The notes: generated by a model from the letters alone, not told the origin. Counted from the first letter of the stretch, positions 1 to 7,600 are shown. The stretch: 10,024 bases of DNA from Zygnema cylindricum (GCA_037447655.1 JBBHKE010001204.1:1-10024), one strand, 5' to 3'. Made by a program: numbers and translations.

Positions 1-272
1 AGTCGTTAATTACGTCCGCTGGTGTAGATATTTCCTCTCGCTAGTACAGATATTTCCTCCGCTCGTACAGATATTGCGTTCAGACATTGCATTTTAAGAT
101 TCTTTCAAGATTTTAAGAATCTAATATTAACCTACGTGTTACCAACCAGAATGAGCCACGCACAAAAAAAGTGGTTTACAAACAAGACCTAATGGAAGGC
201 ACGCCCTCCAGTAAAACATGATGTACAATTACTGAGACGCCTAATGGAAGTCCACCCTAATATTAAATTTCG
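1..272. other. Left flank without a recognisable gene
   Basis: No open reading frame or recognisable motif is present. The stretch holds short repeats only: a three-copy repeat of about 22 bp at its start, an 8-bp inverted repeat AGATTCTT/AAGAATCT at 97-104 and 115-122, and a direct repeat CCTAATGGAAG at 188-198 and 240-250. It may be an old transposon edge or plain intergenic DNA. Confidence 0.5.
22..75. repeat. Short tandem repeat, about 22 bp, 2.5 copies
   Basis: Three consecutive blocks begin GTGTAGATATTTCCT, GTACAGATATTTCCT and GTACAGATATT at 22, 44 and 65, giving periods of 22 and 21 bp. The copies differ at a few bases. No function is evident. Confidence 0.7.
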
Positions 273-593
273 TGTTGTGTATCGAGAGCCTTTTGCCGAT
301 ATTCGACATTTGTCTTTTTTGACCTACGATAATCGATATATTATCTCGGTATATCGAGAAAGTTAATATCATGATAAAATTGCGATATATTGCCTTGAGT
401 TATTGGGTCGATAACGATTCTCTACGTGCCAAACCATTTTCGAAAGCCCCCATCCCCCATGGGGCCCCACGGGGGGGAAAGGGGTGTGTTTATCGCGTTA
501 TAAACCTTCTCGATATATCGGCACGATACATTTCTTATCGATATGTCAAAAAAGACACATTGAATATCAGCAAGAGGCTCTCGATACACAACA
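273..593. mobile_element. Foldback MITE with roughly 100-bp inverted arms
   Basis: The left arm (273 to about 380) and right arm (about 490-593) are imperfect reverse complements. Both outer ends read TGTTGTGTATCGAGAGCC when the right end is reversed. The match continues through a block around TGTCTTTTTTGAC and then a GATATATCGAGAA block. The centre (about 381-489) is unique and includes a G/C-rich palindromic patch around 450-480. There is no transposase, so this is a non-autonomous element. I could not find a clear target-site duplication at the outer edges, so the superfamily and the exact ends are uncertain. A short ORF running through it is spurious. Confidence 0.8.
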
Positions 594-627
594 TCAGCGT
601 CATGTACTATATTTGTTGAGTGTACGA

Positions 628-1191
628 CAGAGGTCGCAAACGGTCAACCGAAACCATGACTGACCGTTAACCGACCGCCCGGGCCGGATCCGGAACGGAT
701 TCGGTTGCCAAATTTTGGGGGCCGGGCGGTCGCGGTCGGTTGATTCACTAGAAAAAAAAAAGTCGGTTACGGTCGGTCAAGCAAAAAACGTAAAAAATTA
801 AAAAAATTGTACTGTCCATACAATCCAACATTATTGTACTTTGTACTCTTTGGTATCGTGGAAGTACGTGACATCATGATTAGCGTCGCAAATCTGACAC
901 GTTAGTAACACTTCATTTCGCAAATTTTAGAGAACGCGACAAATCGTAATTATTGGCTTATTCATACGTCGTGAAAAACTAAGACTTTTTTTATACTTTT
1001 TCGGTTGCGGGCGGGTACGGTTAGTCACTAGAAATCGAGTTTCGGCTAACTTATATTTTCGTAAATGCCGGTCGGTTAACGGTTAACAATTTTGGAGCGT
1101 GACATAACCCGGTCGGGCGTCGGTTACTTAGGTAGTGAAAAAAAAAACGGTCGGTTTCGGTTATGTAAAATTTTGACTTTTGCGACCTTTG
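628..1191 (+). mobile_element. hAT-type MITE, left copy, with 8-bp TSD
   Basis: The 564-bp element starts CAGAGGTCGCAAA and ends, read in reverse complement, CAAAGGTCGCAAA. These are short imperfect terminal inverted repeats of the CAG-initial type common in hAT elements. It is flanked on both sides by the identical 8-bp sequence GTGTACGA (620-627 and 1192-1199), and 8 bp is the hAT duplication length. It has no coding capacity and must have been moved in trans. The interior is rich in CGGTCGGT-like and CCGACCG-like motifs and poly-A/T runs. A second copy in the opposite orientation lies at 1386-1946, about 90% identical by eye. Assignment to hAT rests on TSD length and the CAG terminus, not on a transposase. 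Confidence 0.9.
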
Positions 1192-1199
1192 GTGTACGA

Positions 1200-1377
1200 T
1201 TGCACAGAATATCGTACGTTTTTACTTGTAGTGGTTCTTTCGTATAACATGTGTGGTAATTTTGCGGCGCAAGTTTCGGGCGCCGCGTCAAATGGGTTGC
1301 AGGACTTTCTAGAAGCGGTTGATCGCGGAATCGGGTCGTGGAATCGGGTTGTGGAATCGGGTCGATTCGCGCCAGTA
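1200..1377. other. Spacer between two opposed MITEs
   Basis: These 178 bp are the host DNA left between the two MITE duplications. No gene is recognisable. The two short ORFs that cross it run into the MITE arms and are artefacts of the inverted sequence. Confidence 0.7.
1327..1365. repeat. 13-bp tandem repeat, three copies
   Basis: GGAATCGGGTCGT occurs three times in direct succession (1327-1339, 1340-1352, 1353-1365), with a C-to-T change in copy two and a final-base change in copy three. It lies in the spacer between the two MITEs and belongs to neither. Confidence 0.9.
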
Positions 1378-1385
1378 CTGTACTT

Positions 1386-1946
1386 CAGAGGTCGCAAAAG
1401 TCAAAATTTTACATAACCGAAACCGACCGTTTTTTTTTTCTAAATCTGAGTAACCGACGCCCTACCGGGTTATGTCACGCTCCAAAATTGTTAACCGTAA
1501 TCTGATCGGTGTTTACGAAAATAAAATTTAACCGAAACTCGATTTCTCGCGATTAACCGTACCCGACCGTAACTGAAAAAGTACAAAATAAAATCTTAGT
1601 TTTTCACGACATATGAATAAGCCAATAACTACGATTTGTCCCGTTCCCTAAGATTTGCGAAATGGTGTTACTACCGTGTCAGATTTGCGACGCTAATCAT
1701 GATGTCACGTACTTCTACGATACCAAAGAGTACAAAGTACAATAATGTTGGATTGTATGGACAGTACAAAATTTTCTATTTTTTCGTTTTTTGCTCGACC
1801 AACCGTAACCGACTTTTTTTTTCTGGTGAATCAACCGACCGTGACCGCCCGACCCCCAAAATTTGGCAACCGAATCCTTTTCGGATCTGGCGCGGGCGGT
1901 CGGTTAACGGTCGGTCACGGTTTCGGTTGACCGTTTGCGACCTCTG
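1386..1946 (-). mobile_element. hAT-type MITE, right copy, inverted, with own TSD
   Basis: This 561-bp copy of the same family as 628-1191 is in the opposite orientation. It starts CAGAGGTCGCAAAAG and ends GCGACCTCTG. Perfect 8-bp duplications CTGTACTT flank it at 1378-1385 and 1947-1954. Because these differ from the duplication of the left copy, it inserted independently. It differs from the left copy by substitutions and small indels spread along the length (about 10% by eye), most densely near the poly-A/T tracts. It encodes no transposase. The ORFs of 120, 61 and 60 residues in this stretch are shadows of the repeat. Confidence 0.9.
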
Positions 1947-1954
1947 CTGTACTT

Positions 1955-2394
1955 TCATGTTTCGCGTTTTGAAATATCGGTCCGTACGTCTAGATTAGTA
2001 CGCCAACTTTTTGTCTATTACTTTTGGTTTGGGTTGTAGTTTAGCAATTCGGTCCTTAGTCTAAAAATAGACAGTGTATTGAGTTGACAGGTGGCAAATT
2101 TTTGGAAGTTTATAGGCAGCGCACGCTCACACGTGCCACGCCATCTTTGATTGTCTTAATTAGGAAGGAGATGGTTTGAGGTAGTTGACAGCTGATGGAA
2201 TTATTAGAGGTAATAGTAGAGTAAAGAAGAGAGGAGAGAGGACTTTGTAATTTCAGTTTTTTTTTTAAGTGAGTTCATTTTTCCGAAATGTCTACCAATG
2301 TCATTTCCATGTGATGCAATGTTATTTGATGTTATTTTCTTTCGCTGTAATGAATACTATGTGGTAAACATTGAGTGGAAAACAGATCCTTTCA
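1955..2394. other. Unassigned AT-rich stretch without a gene
   Basis: There is no ORF of note and no RNA gene. A purine-rich segment around 2205-2245 is followed by a T-run at 2259-2267. It could be the decayed flank or upstream part of the copia remnant that begins about 2395, but I see no protein match here. Confidence 0.45.
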
Positions 2395-3018
2395 TCCGAC
2401 AATTTAGAAAGAATAAATGAGTTGGAATCTTATTGAAGAAAGTACTTGAGAGTGATAGGTTTAGGAGAGGCTAGGTTCATTTTCGGGATGAATTTCATTG
2501 CACCAAGTTAAGCCAAGAACAATACTATGGAAAGTGATGAGACTTTGGCTGTTCCTTGCACTGAAGCCGTTGGGTGTTCAATGTATTTAAATGTCGGCAC
2601 AAAGCTAGACATTTTTACAACTGTTTCTATTGTTAGCAGTAATTGTCAGGCTTGAAAAAGTGTCACTGGGAAAGTGTGAAGAGTGTGAAGAGGATCTTTC
2701 AATACTTGCTATTCGGGAGTCAGATTTGTTTATCACTCGAATGTGGAGGTTGATTGTGGTTGAGGGGGAGCCTTTGATACTATGATGTCTTCCTCGAGTT
2801 ATGCCTTTCAGAGATGTTATCTTGTGGAGTTTTCAACCAAATGTGGTGTTGCGTTCTACGGAAGTAGAACATTTGGCTGCTTGTCATGCGGCGACGGCAT
2901 GAGTTTTTATAAAGGAAATGTTGAGTAAAATCGGAATTCGATGTGTTTCAAGATGTGCTCAGATAGTATGTCTAGCATTGCTTTACTGACGAATCTTGTT
3001 TTGCATAAGAGGACAAAA
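2395..3018 (+). pseudogene. Decayed Ty1/copia pol remnant (RT end and RNase H)
   Basis: Translated pieces in several frames resemble the C-terminal part of copia polyprotein. About 2418-2445 is a degenerate SYIEKVLE-like RT segment. At 2551-2610 lies VPCTEAVG...MYLNVGTKLDI, matching the conserved RT connection region. HWESVKRIFQYL is near 2660-2705. The RNase H block STEVEHLAACHA is at 2855-2890. The segment DSMSSIALL...HKRTK ends exactly at 3018. Stops and frameshifts break it throughout, including a TGA shortly after CHAATA. Its sequence differs from the RT/RNase H of the element at 3019-9866, so it is a different and older family. It is truncated on the right by the LTR starting at 3019, which appears to have inserted into it. 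Confidence 0.8.
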
Positions 3019-3342
3019 TGTTAAAAGACATTTCGCGTCAATTCAGTCCGTACTCGTCATTACATATGTCGGTCTGGTCTTGGCCTTGACCGTACGAATC
3101 ATTACATGCGTCGGTCAAGTCTTTGTCTTATTTTGTACCGGTTCATTTCATGTGTCGGTCCGATCTTGCCGCCCTGCGTACAAGTCCTTTGGGCGACGGT
3201 CTCTTTTTGTCCTACGTATGTTTATTGTTTGTATTTATTCTCTTTTGTACTTTACTTGTTGCTTCGTACTCTTTGTCATTTGAGTCTACGTCATTACTTT
3301 AGGTCTTAATTACTATTGTACATTGCAGCCCTAAAAATCCGT

Positions 3343-3404
3343 TACAATCTAGCTTACGTTAGAATCTAGTCTACATACATTAGAATCTAGTCACGTAGAA
3401 TCTT
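3343..3404 (+). repeat. Short direct repeats in U3
   Basis: TTAGAATCTAGTC occurs at 3359-3371 and again at 3380-3392. Partial copies are TTACAATCTAGC (about 3342-3353) and GTAGAATCT (about 3395-3403). Clustered short repeats upstream of the TATA box are common in LTR enhancer regions, but a regulatory role here is inference. The same array is present in the second LTR. Confidence 0.7.
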
Positions 3405-3423
3405 GGTTAGGATCCTTTTTGTT

Positions 3424-3505
3424 ACAGTGCACCAATGAGCGCTTAGACTCCACAGTAATTAGCACTGTGTATTTTGTATATAAGTGAATTTTCTCACTCA
3501 ATAAA
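3424..3505 (+). promoter_or_regulatory. LTR promoter: CCAAT, TATATAA, then AATAAA
   Basis: A CCAAT box (3432-3436) lies about 40 bp upstream of TATATAA (3477-3483), followed by AATAAA at 3500-3505. This places transcription start shortly after about 3505 and leaves a very short gap between TATA and the poly(A) signal. The CCAAT box sits inside a 7-bp inverted repeat, ACAGTGC (3424-3430) and GCACTGT (3462-3468). The elements are seen directly; their activity is inferred from the usual layout of LTR promoters. Confidence 0.7.
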
Positions 3506-3569
3506 ATCATCCCAAATACAAATCAATTCCTCTCTCCAATGCATTGATCTTTCTCTTGTGTACAATTTC

Positions 3570-4735
3570 ATGGCTTCCGCCAATCCACCTCCAATTGGTT
3601 ATGGGCCTAGCCATGCCACTTCTAATAGTATCCATAAGTTTGATGGCCAAAACTTGTATGATTGGTCATTTTCAGCCATGCATTTTTCAAACACGAGAAG
3701 ATTTGTGACCATTTTATAGGAATTTCAAAACCTCCTATCCTTTCCCCTAATGACACACCAGCAGAAAAAGCTACAAAAGAGTTGGCAATAACTACATGGA
3801 AATAAGAGGATGAGGATGCGCATGCTCGCCTAGTGATGTCACTTACTACCAAGCGCACTCGTCTTATTCGCGGCGCCTCCTCTTCTGCCGAGGCTTGGAG
3901 TCGTCTTTAAGCAACTTACATTCAAACCGGATGGGCCACTCGCCGAATTCAAAAACGAGCGTTTTTAAACTCCATGAAAAAGCCGTCAGAATCTATGCAG
4001 GATTGGATTAACACAGTCGAATTGCCGGCCGGAAAATGCACCATGATAGGCGTGCATCTTTCCGACGAAGACCTCTTTTCAACCCTTTAGGAAGGACTCC
4101 TTGAAACCTTTTCCCCTTTCATTTCCTCGTTTGATATTCTAGACCAATCCATTCCCTTTCACTCCCTTTGTACCAAACTTTTGCATGAAGAGACAAAACT
4201 TCTCTCTTTTTCTGCTCCAAATATCTCTCATGCAAATGTCTTTATTGCTGAAAATCAGAAGACTAACTCTAAGAGGGTGCAGCGTTTGTTTTGCGCTTTC
4301 TGCAAAACAAAAGGACATTCCGTTGAAGACTGTCGAAAATTGGCAAGGCGCAAAGCAGCCAAGGCTTCCAATCCCCCTAAAACTGGAGGGAATGCCAACG
4401 CTGCCTATGCCAACCCACCAGTTCTTCCCACCCCTCCACTCCCTCCACACCTTTCTTTTTCTCCAAATTTTCCTTATCGTCACCATTATTCCCTTTCTCC
4501 ATCCCTTCCACAATCTTCTAACGCCGCAGTGCACTATGCCTCTTCAAACCCCATTAACCTCCCTTGGTCGACCGCTTTCTCCCCACATTTCCCCTCTAAT
4601 TATCCCACTCTAGTAGTTTCCCCTTTTGTCCTCCCTCCCTCACCAGAATTTGGATATGGCAATGTTGCCCATCATATCCCAATTTGTGTCACTCCGGATA
4701 CTCAATTTCCACAATGGTACGCTTTTCTATCTCAA
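3570..4735 (+). pseudogene. gag: Copia gag (capsid and CCHC nucleocapsid), broken
   Basis: Gag forms the virus-like particle and packages the element RNA. It starts at ATG 3570 with MASANPPPIGYG, followed by HKFDGQNLYDW, the usual N-terminal capsid motif of copia gag. The frame is lost in a T-run at 3683-3687 (one T short), then continues in another frame. In that frame, stops interrupt it at TAA 3803, TAA 3908 and TAG 4088. From 4181 it is open again. The zinc knuckle CX2CX4HX4C has its Cys codons at 4292, 4301 and 4331 and its His at 4316. A long Pro/Ser-rich segment then leads to protease. The frameshift is shared with the second gag copy at the window end. Not functional as written. Confidence 0.9.
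3597..3617 (+). other. Candidate half-tRNA primer-binding site
   Basis: GGTTATGGGCC (3597-3607) is an 11-base perfect complement to the conserved anticodon region of eukaryotic initiator-Met tRNA, the part used as an internal primer by Drosophila copia. The similarity to that site continues loosely to 3617. The plant-type site TGGTATCAGAGC is absent after the LTR. The weakness is that this sequence lies 27 bp inside the apparent gag ORF and 32 bp after the preferred LTR end. Either the LTR ends later (for example CA at 3593) or the match is chance. Confidence 0.4.
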
Positions 4736-5067
4736 ACCCATGACGATTGGCTAATAGATAGTGGTGCTAGTCACCACCTTTCACCACGATCTGATTTGTT
4801 CACTCACCTTTCTCCTCTATCATCTCCTATTTAGATTTGTTTAGGAGACGACCGCATTCTGTTGGCTACTCATTCTGGCGCCGTAAACGTCCCTATTGTG
4901 TCTATTCACATTTGTTGTTTTGAAAAGTCAATTTCGTGTGAACATGACAGTTTGTGCATAATTGAGGTTTGAATTGATTCATGGGTTGGGGGAGCGAACA
5001 TATTGATATACCTAAATTGAATTAAGGGATTCATTAAGTGGCTGAACAAGAATTGAGAAATGGACGG

Positions 5068-5086
5068 CGGATCGCGAAGCGATCCG
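5068..5086. repeat. Perfect 8-bp hairpin in the solo LTR
   Basis: CGGATCGC (5068-5075) and GCGATCCG (5079-5086) are exact reverse complements separated by GAA. The hairpin lies about 155 bp inside the solo LTR, shortly before the GC-rich tandem repeat. Its role is unknown. Confidence 0.8.
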
Positions 5087-5114
5087 ATGTACAATAATCA
5101 AAATGTTGAAATAG

Positions 5115-5236
5115 GCACCGCCGGTACGGCGCAGCTGCGACGCAGACAGGACAACGCAGTTGCGGTTACTTCAGATAAATATGCGCCGCCGGTACAGAGC
5201 AGCTGCGGCGCAGATAAGACAACGCAGTTGCGGATA
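5115..5236. repeat. GC-rich tandem repeat, 68-bp period, two copies
   Basis: Segments 5115-5168 and 5183-5236 align with few differences. Both carry a CCGCCGGTAC block, an AGCTGCG core and end in ACAACGCAGTTGCGG. The repeat is far more GC-rich than the rest of the solo LTR. It may be a regulatory repeat of the LTR, but nothing shows this directly. Confidence 0.85.
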
Positions 5237-6128
5237 ATATGACTAGTATAGATTCTGAGTAATGATGACTGTACGGTAATAGTTGCTTAGTGGTAGATTG
5301 TTTTTTTGGACGTACGAAGGTTGCAAAGATGTCGGTGTAAATATTCTGTTCAGCAGAGGTTTGTCTTTTTGCTAATTAGTTAATTAGTGTAGATTTGCTC
5401 AATCTGACATAACTCGAATTATTCGGGTATACTCACAATAATTTAGGTAGATGGTAGATACCGTACGGCTGGTATGCCTCCGTACATTCAGTAGTGAACT
5501 CTCTGAGTATAACTTGTAGGACTTAGAATATTTTGATTATCACAGTCAAGTTTATCAAAGCAATGGCAGACTGTTTTCTGCATCTTTGACCTGTTGGTGT
5601 GATCACCGTATTTAATTTTTTCATGTGAAACTTTGTGAAGTTATTCTATGATGTAGAATATATATGTGTGTGCAGTTTCATTCTATTCTATTATTTATGT
5701 AAGATTTTGTGAGAGGTCTAAGTGGTTAGTTTGTGAAGCTGCCAGCTGTTTTTGTGAAACTCTGGAGCTTATATATTCTAGATTCCTTGGTGGATTTGGC
5801 TGTAACTTTGGGAGCTTACAGTGTCTATATTATAATACCTATTGGTGCAGTTTTAGGGGATTATATTTTTTGTGGAGTAATTTGTGTTGTCTGAAACACA
5901 GCTGTTTCAGGGGTAGTCTGTGTTGCTTCCGAGTGTAGTCCATGGCTCAAATAGGCTATGGACAACAACATTCGGAACGTACTCTTTGTTCCACGTCTAG
6001 CTAGGATTTTTTTTTTTTCAAAGTCGCCATTTCTGACGGCTTAAAAGCTGAATTTAATAATGATAGAGTAACGTTTTTTTTATAGAAAAGACAATAGTAT
6101 TGTAGGTTTTTGCGTAGCACGAGATTCT

Positions 6129-7066
6129 ATGTACGTCCTACAATCCTATAGTACGCCAAAAATATTTACTTTAAGTGCTAGCGTCGAAAGTTTTCCACTT
6201 TGGCATTTAAGATATGGTCATTTAAATAGCGAAAGTATGCGTACTTTGCCAAATCTTGTAACTGGACTAAATTCATTCTCTAACAAATCTTTGGATTTTT
6301 GTCACGGTTGCGTGCAAGGAAAAATGCCGCGTCACTCATTTCCCACTAGCACTACCGTCATGACTGAACCACTTCCACTTGTACACACAGACGTGTGTGG
6401 TCCCATGCGCACTCGTAGTTACAGTGGATCCCTATATTTTGTCACTTTCATTGACAACGCCACTCGTTTTTTGCACGTGTATCCAATCTGTCATAAATCT
6501 GACGCTTTTGCCTGATTTCAGGAATTTAAGGCGTTGGTAGAAAATTTTCACAACAAACGAATCAAGGTCTTGCGCAGTGACAACAGTGGCAAATTTTTGT
6601 CCAACCAATTTTCTGAATTTCTCATGCAACATGGAATCTCGCGTCATTTAACGGCGCCTCGGACGCCACAACAAAACGGCATTGCGGAAAGGTACAATCA
6701 AACATTACATGACATGTCACATTCCATGCTATACTTTGCCAATTTGCCTTATGAATTTTGGGTAGAGGCTATCGTTTGCGCAAATTACTTACGCAATATT
6801 TGTCCCACTAACGCTTTACCAAAATCTGCTCCAATGGAAGCATGGTCCTCTGTCAAACCAGATATGCGCCACCTTAGAATCTTTGGTTGTGAAGCGTGGT
6901 ATAAAAACCTCTTCCAATCGGACGGTAAATTGGCCGCTCGCGCATTTTGTGGCATTTTCGTTGGGTACGCTCCAAATTCCAAAGCGTATCGCATCTGGAG
7001 TCCTTCTCAGCAACGCGTTATCACCACCAGAGAAGTAACTTTCAACGAAATGCCACTTCTCCAAAC
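6129..7066 (+). pseudogene. pol: Copia integrase, one in-frame stop
   Basis: Integrase joins the element's cDNA to chromosomal DNA in the nucleus. The zinc-binding HHCC module is complete: His codons at 6204 and 6219, Cys at 6300 and 6309. The catalytic core has Asp at 6390 (HTDVCGP), Asp at 6579 (RSDNSG) and Glu at 6687 (QNGIAERYN). The spacing from second Asp to Glu is 35 residues, the canonical DD35E. A TGA at 6513-6515 interrupts the core between the two Asp residues in an otherwise open frame. The C-terminal part carries GCEAW...FVGYAPNSKAYRIW, the GKGY-like copia integrase tail, ending near VTFNE. Apart from the stop, this is the best-preserved pol domain besides RT. Confidence 0.93.
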
Positions 7067-7600
7067 CTTGTCTCGTATGCCCTTCCCTTCCCCTCTTCCC
7101 CCATTATCCGACTTTCCTTCCCTCACCCTCTATGACCCTCTTCCCACAAACCTTCCCCTTCAATCTCTTCAGCCATCTGAATTCACCTACTTTACACCTT
7201 CCCACCCCTCTCCTCTTAATCCTCCCATATTTTCCCCCTCATCATCTTCAAGTCTCCCTCCTCCTCCATCGTCTCCTACCCCCTTGTTTTCCTGCTCCCA
7301 TCACTCCTGCCAGCCACTCAGCTGCCCTTACTCTTGATCCTGATACAAATTTTGAAAATATTTCCTCCTCTCCCCTTCTTTCCTAAGATGATCCTCTTTT
7401 TGACAATCTTTCTCCCACAATTTTTTCCCACTCACCTCTTCTTGGGCCTTTTGCTCCTCTTGAGCCTTCACTTCCCAAGCCTGAGCCTTCCTCTCTTCCT
7501 GGCCCCTCTCTTTTCCCTCGCCAAAACCCCGCACGCTCTAGAGTTCCCCCTTCTTGGCTTATTACTTCCATAGGCCATGCCTCTCTCTAGCTTACGCTTA
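7067..7600 (+). pseudogene. pol: Pro/Ser-rich integrase-RT linker, frameshifted
   Basis: Copia integrases have a long low-complexity C-terminal tail before RT. Here it is pyrimidine-rich DNA coding Pro, Ser, Leu and Thr. The integrase frame continues to TGA 7335-7337. A second frame, seen as PAPITPASHSAALTLDPDTN, takes over from about 7285-7300, so a small indel lies there. A TAA at 7384-7386 interrupts that frame. It then continues to PPSWLI, the usual marker just ahead of RT. The RT frame begins about 7554-7590, so there is a second shift near 7570. The exact shift points are inferred from best-looking protein, not fixed by alignment. Confidence 0.75.

Larger units (their letters stand above)
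3019..3564 (+). repeat. 5' LTR of the copia element
   Basis: It starts TGTTAAAAGACA, identical to the sequence that follows the polypurine tract at 9308, which fixes the left end. The right end is less certain because the similarity to the second copy continues into gag. The CA of TTGTGTACA at 3564, just before the gag ATG at 3570, is the best candidate. It contains CCAAT, TATA and AATAAA signals in the order expected for U3 and R. Compared with the 3' LTR, the first 317 bp differ at about 16 bases plus a 10-bp and a 3-bp indel, while the rest is identical. Confidence 0.9.
4913..5967. mobile_element. Solo LTR of another retrotransposon, with 5-bp TSD
   Basis: The 1055-bp insert begins TGTTGT and ends ACAACA, an inverted TG...CA terminus typical of LTRs. 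It is flanked by identical 5-bp ACATT copies at 4908-4912 and 5968-5972, the duplication length made by many retroelement integrases. Removing it with one ACATT restores a continuous copia reading frame, which proves a clean insertion. It has no coding similarity. The 90-residue ORF at 5666-5938 and others are spurious. It contains a GC-rich tandem repeat and a short perfect hairpin. A TATATAT run lies at 5659-5665, but I see no convincing AATAAA, so its orientation is not set. It shares no obvious similarity with the LTR at 3019. Confidence 0.88.
4736..6128 (+). pseudogene. pol: Copia protease and PR-INT junction, split by solo LTR
   Basis: The aspartic protease would release the mature Gag and Pol proteins. 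The catalytic motif DSGASHHL begins at Asp codon 4757-4759, preceded by DDWLI as is usual in copia. A TAG at 4832-4834 interrupts it. The frame then continues to 4912, where a 1055-bp insertion begins, and resumes at 5968. Dropping the insert and one ACATT copy leaves the copia reading frame intact, ending in the conserved NVLFVP segment (5976-5993). Two T-runs then break it: T12 at 6007-6018, where a few codons look replaced, and T8 at 6074-6081. The correct frame returns before 6129. Non-functional. Confidence 0.88.

Noticed and set aside
371-619. 82-residue ORF
   Set aside because: It lies across the foldback MITE and its right arm; it has no protein-like composition or known motif.
624-1954. 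One large foldback transposon with 570-bp inverted repeats
   Set aside because: Each arm has its own terminal repeats and a separate, different 8-bp duplication, so two insertions explain it better.
1636-1998. 120-residue ORF
   Set aside because: It runs through the right MITE and its flank; the reading is a by-product of the repeat and its Arg/Phe-rich sequence matches nothing I know.
2996-3309. Hydrophobic ORFs of 95 and 67 residues, also seen at 9297-9608
   Set aside because: They are entirely in the LTR U3 region, and the two LTR copies do not preserve one frame (10-bp and 3-bp indels), so they are not coding.
3565-3590. Canonical plant primer-binding site TGGTATCAGAGC after the LTR
   Set aside because: Only TGG is present (3571-3573); the following bases do not match the initiator-Met tRNA 3' end.
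5666-5938. 90-residue Cys/Phe-rich ORF
   Set aside because: It lies inside the solo LTR, is not preceded by a plausible gene context, and its composition follows the TG-rich DNA.
4913-5967. Helitron or TIR DNA transposon as the source of the insert
   Set aside because: There is no TC...CTRR end and no A/T-bounded insertion; the TG...CA ends with a 5-bp duplication fit an LTR.
7328-7571. Antisense Lys/Glu-rich ORFs
   Set aside because: They are complementary shadows of the pyrimidine-rich integrase-RT linker.
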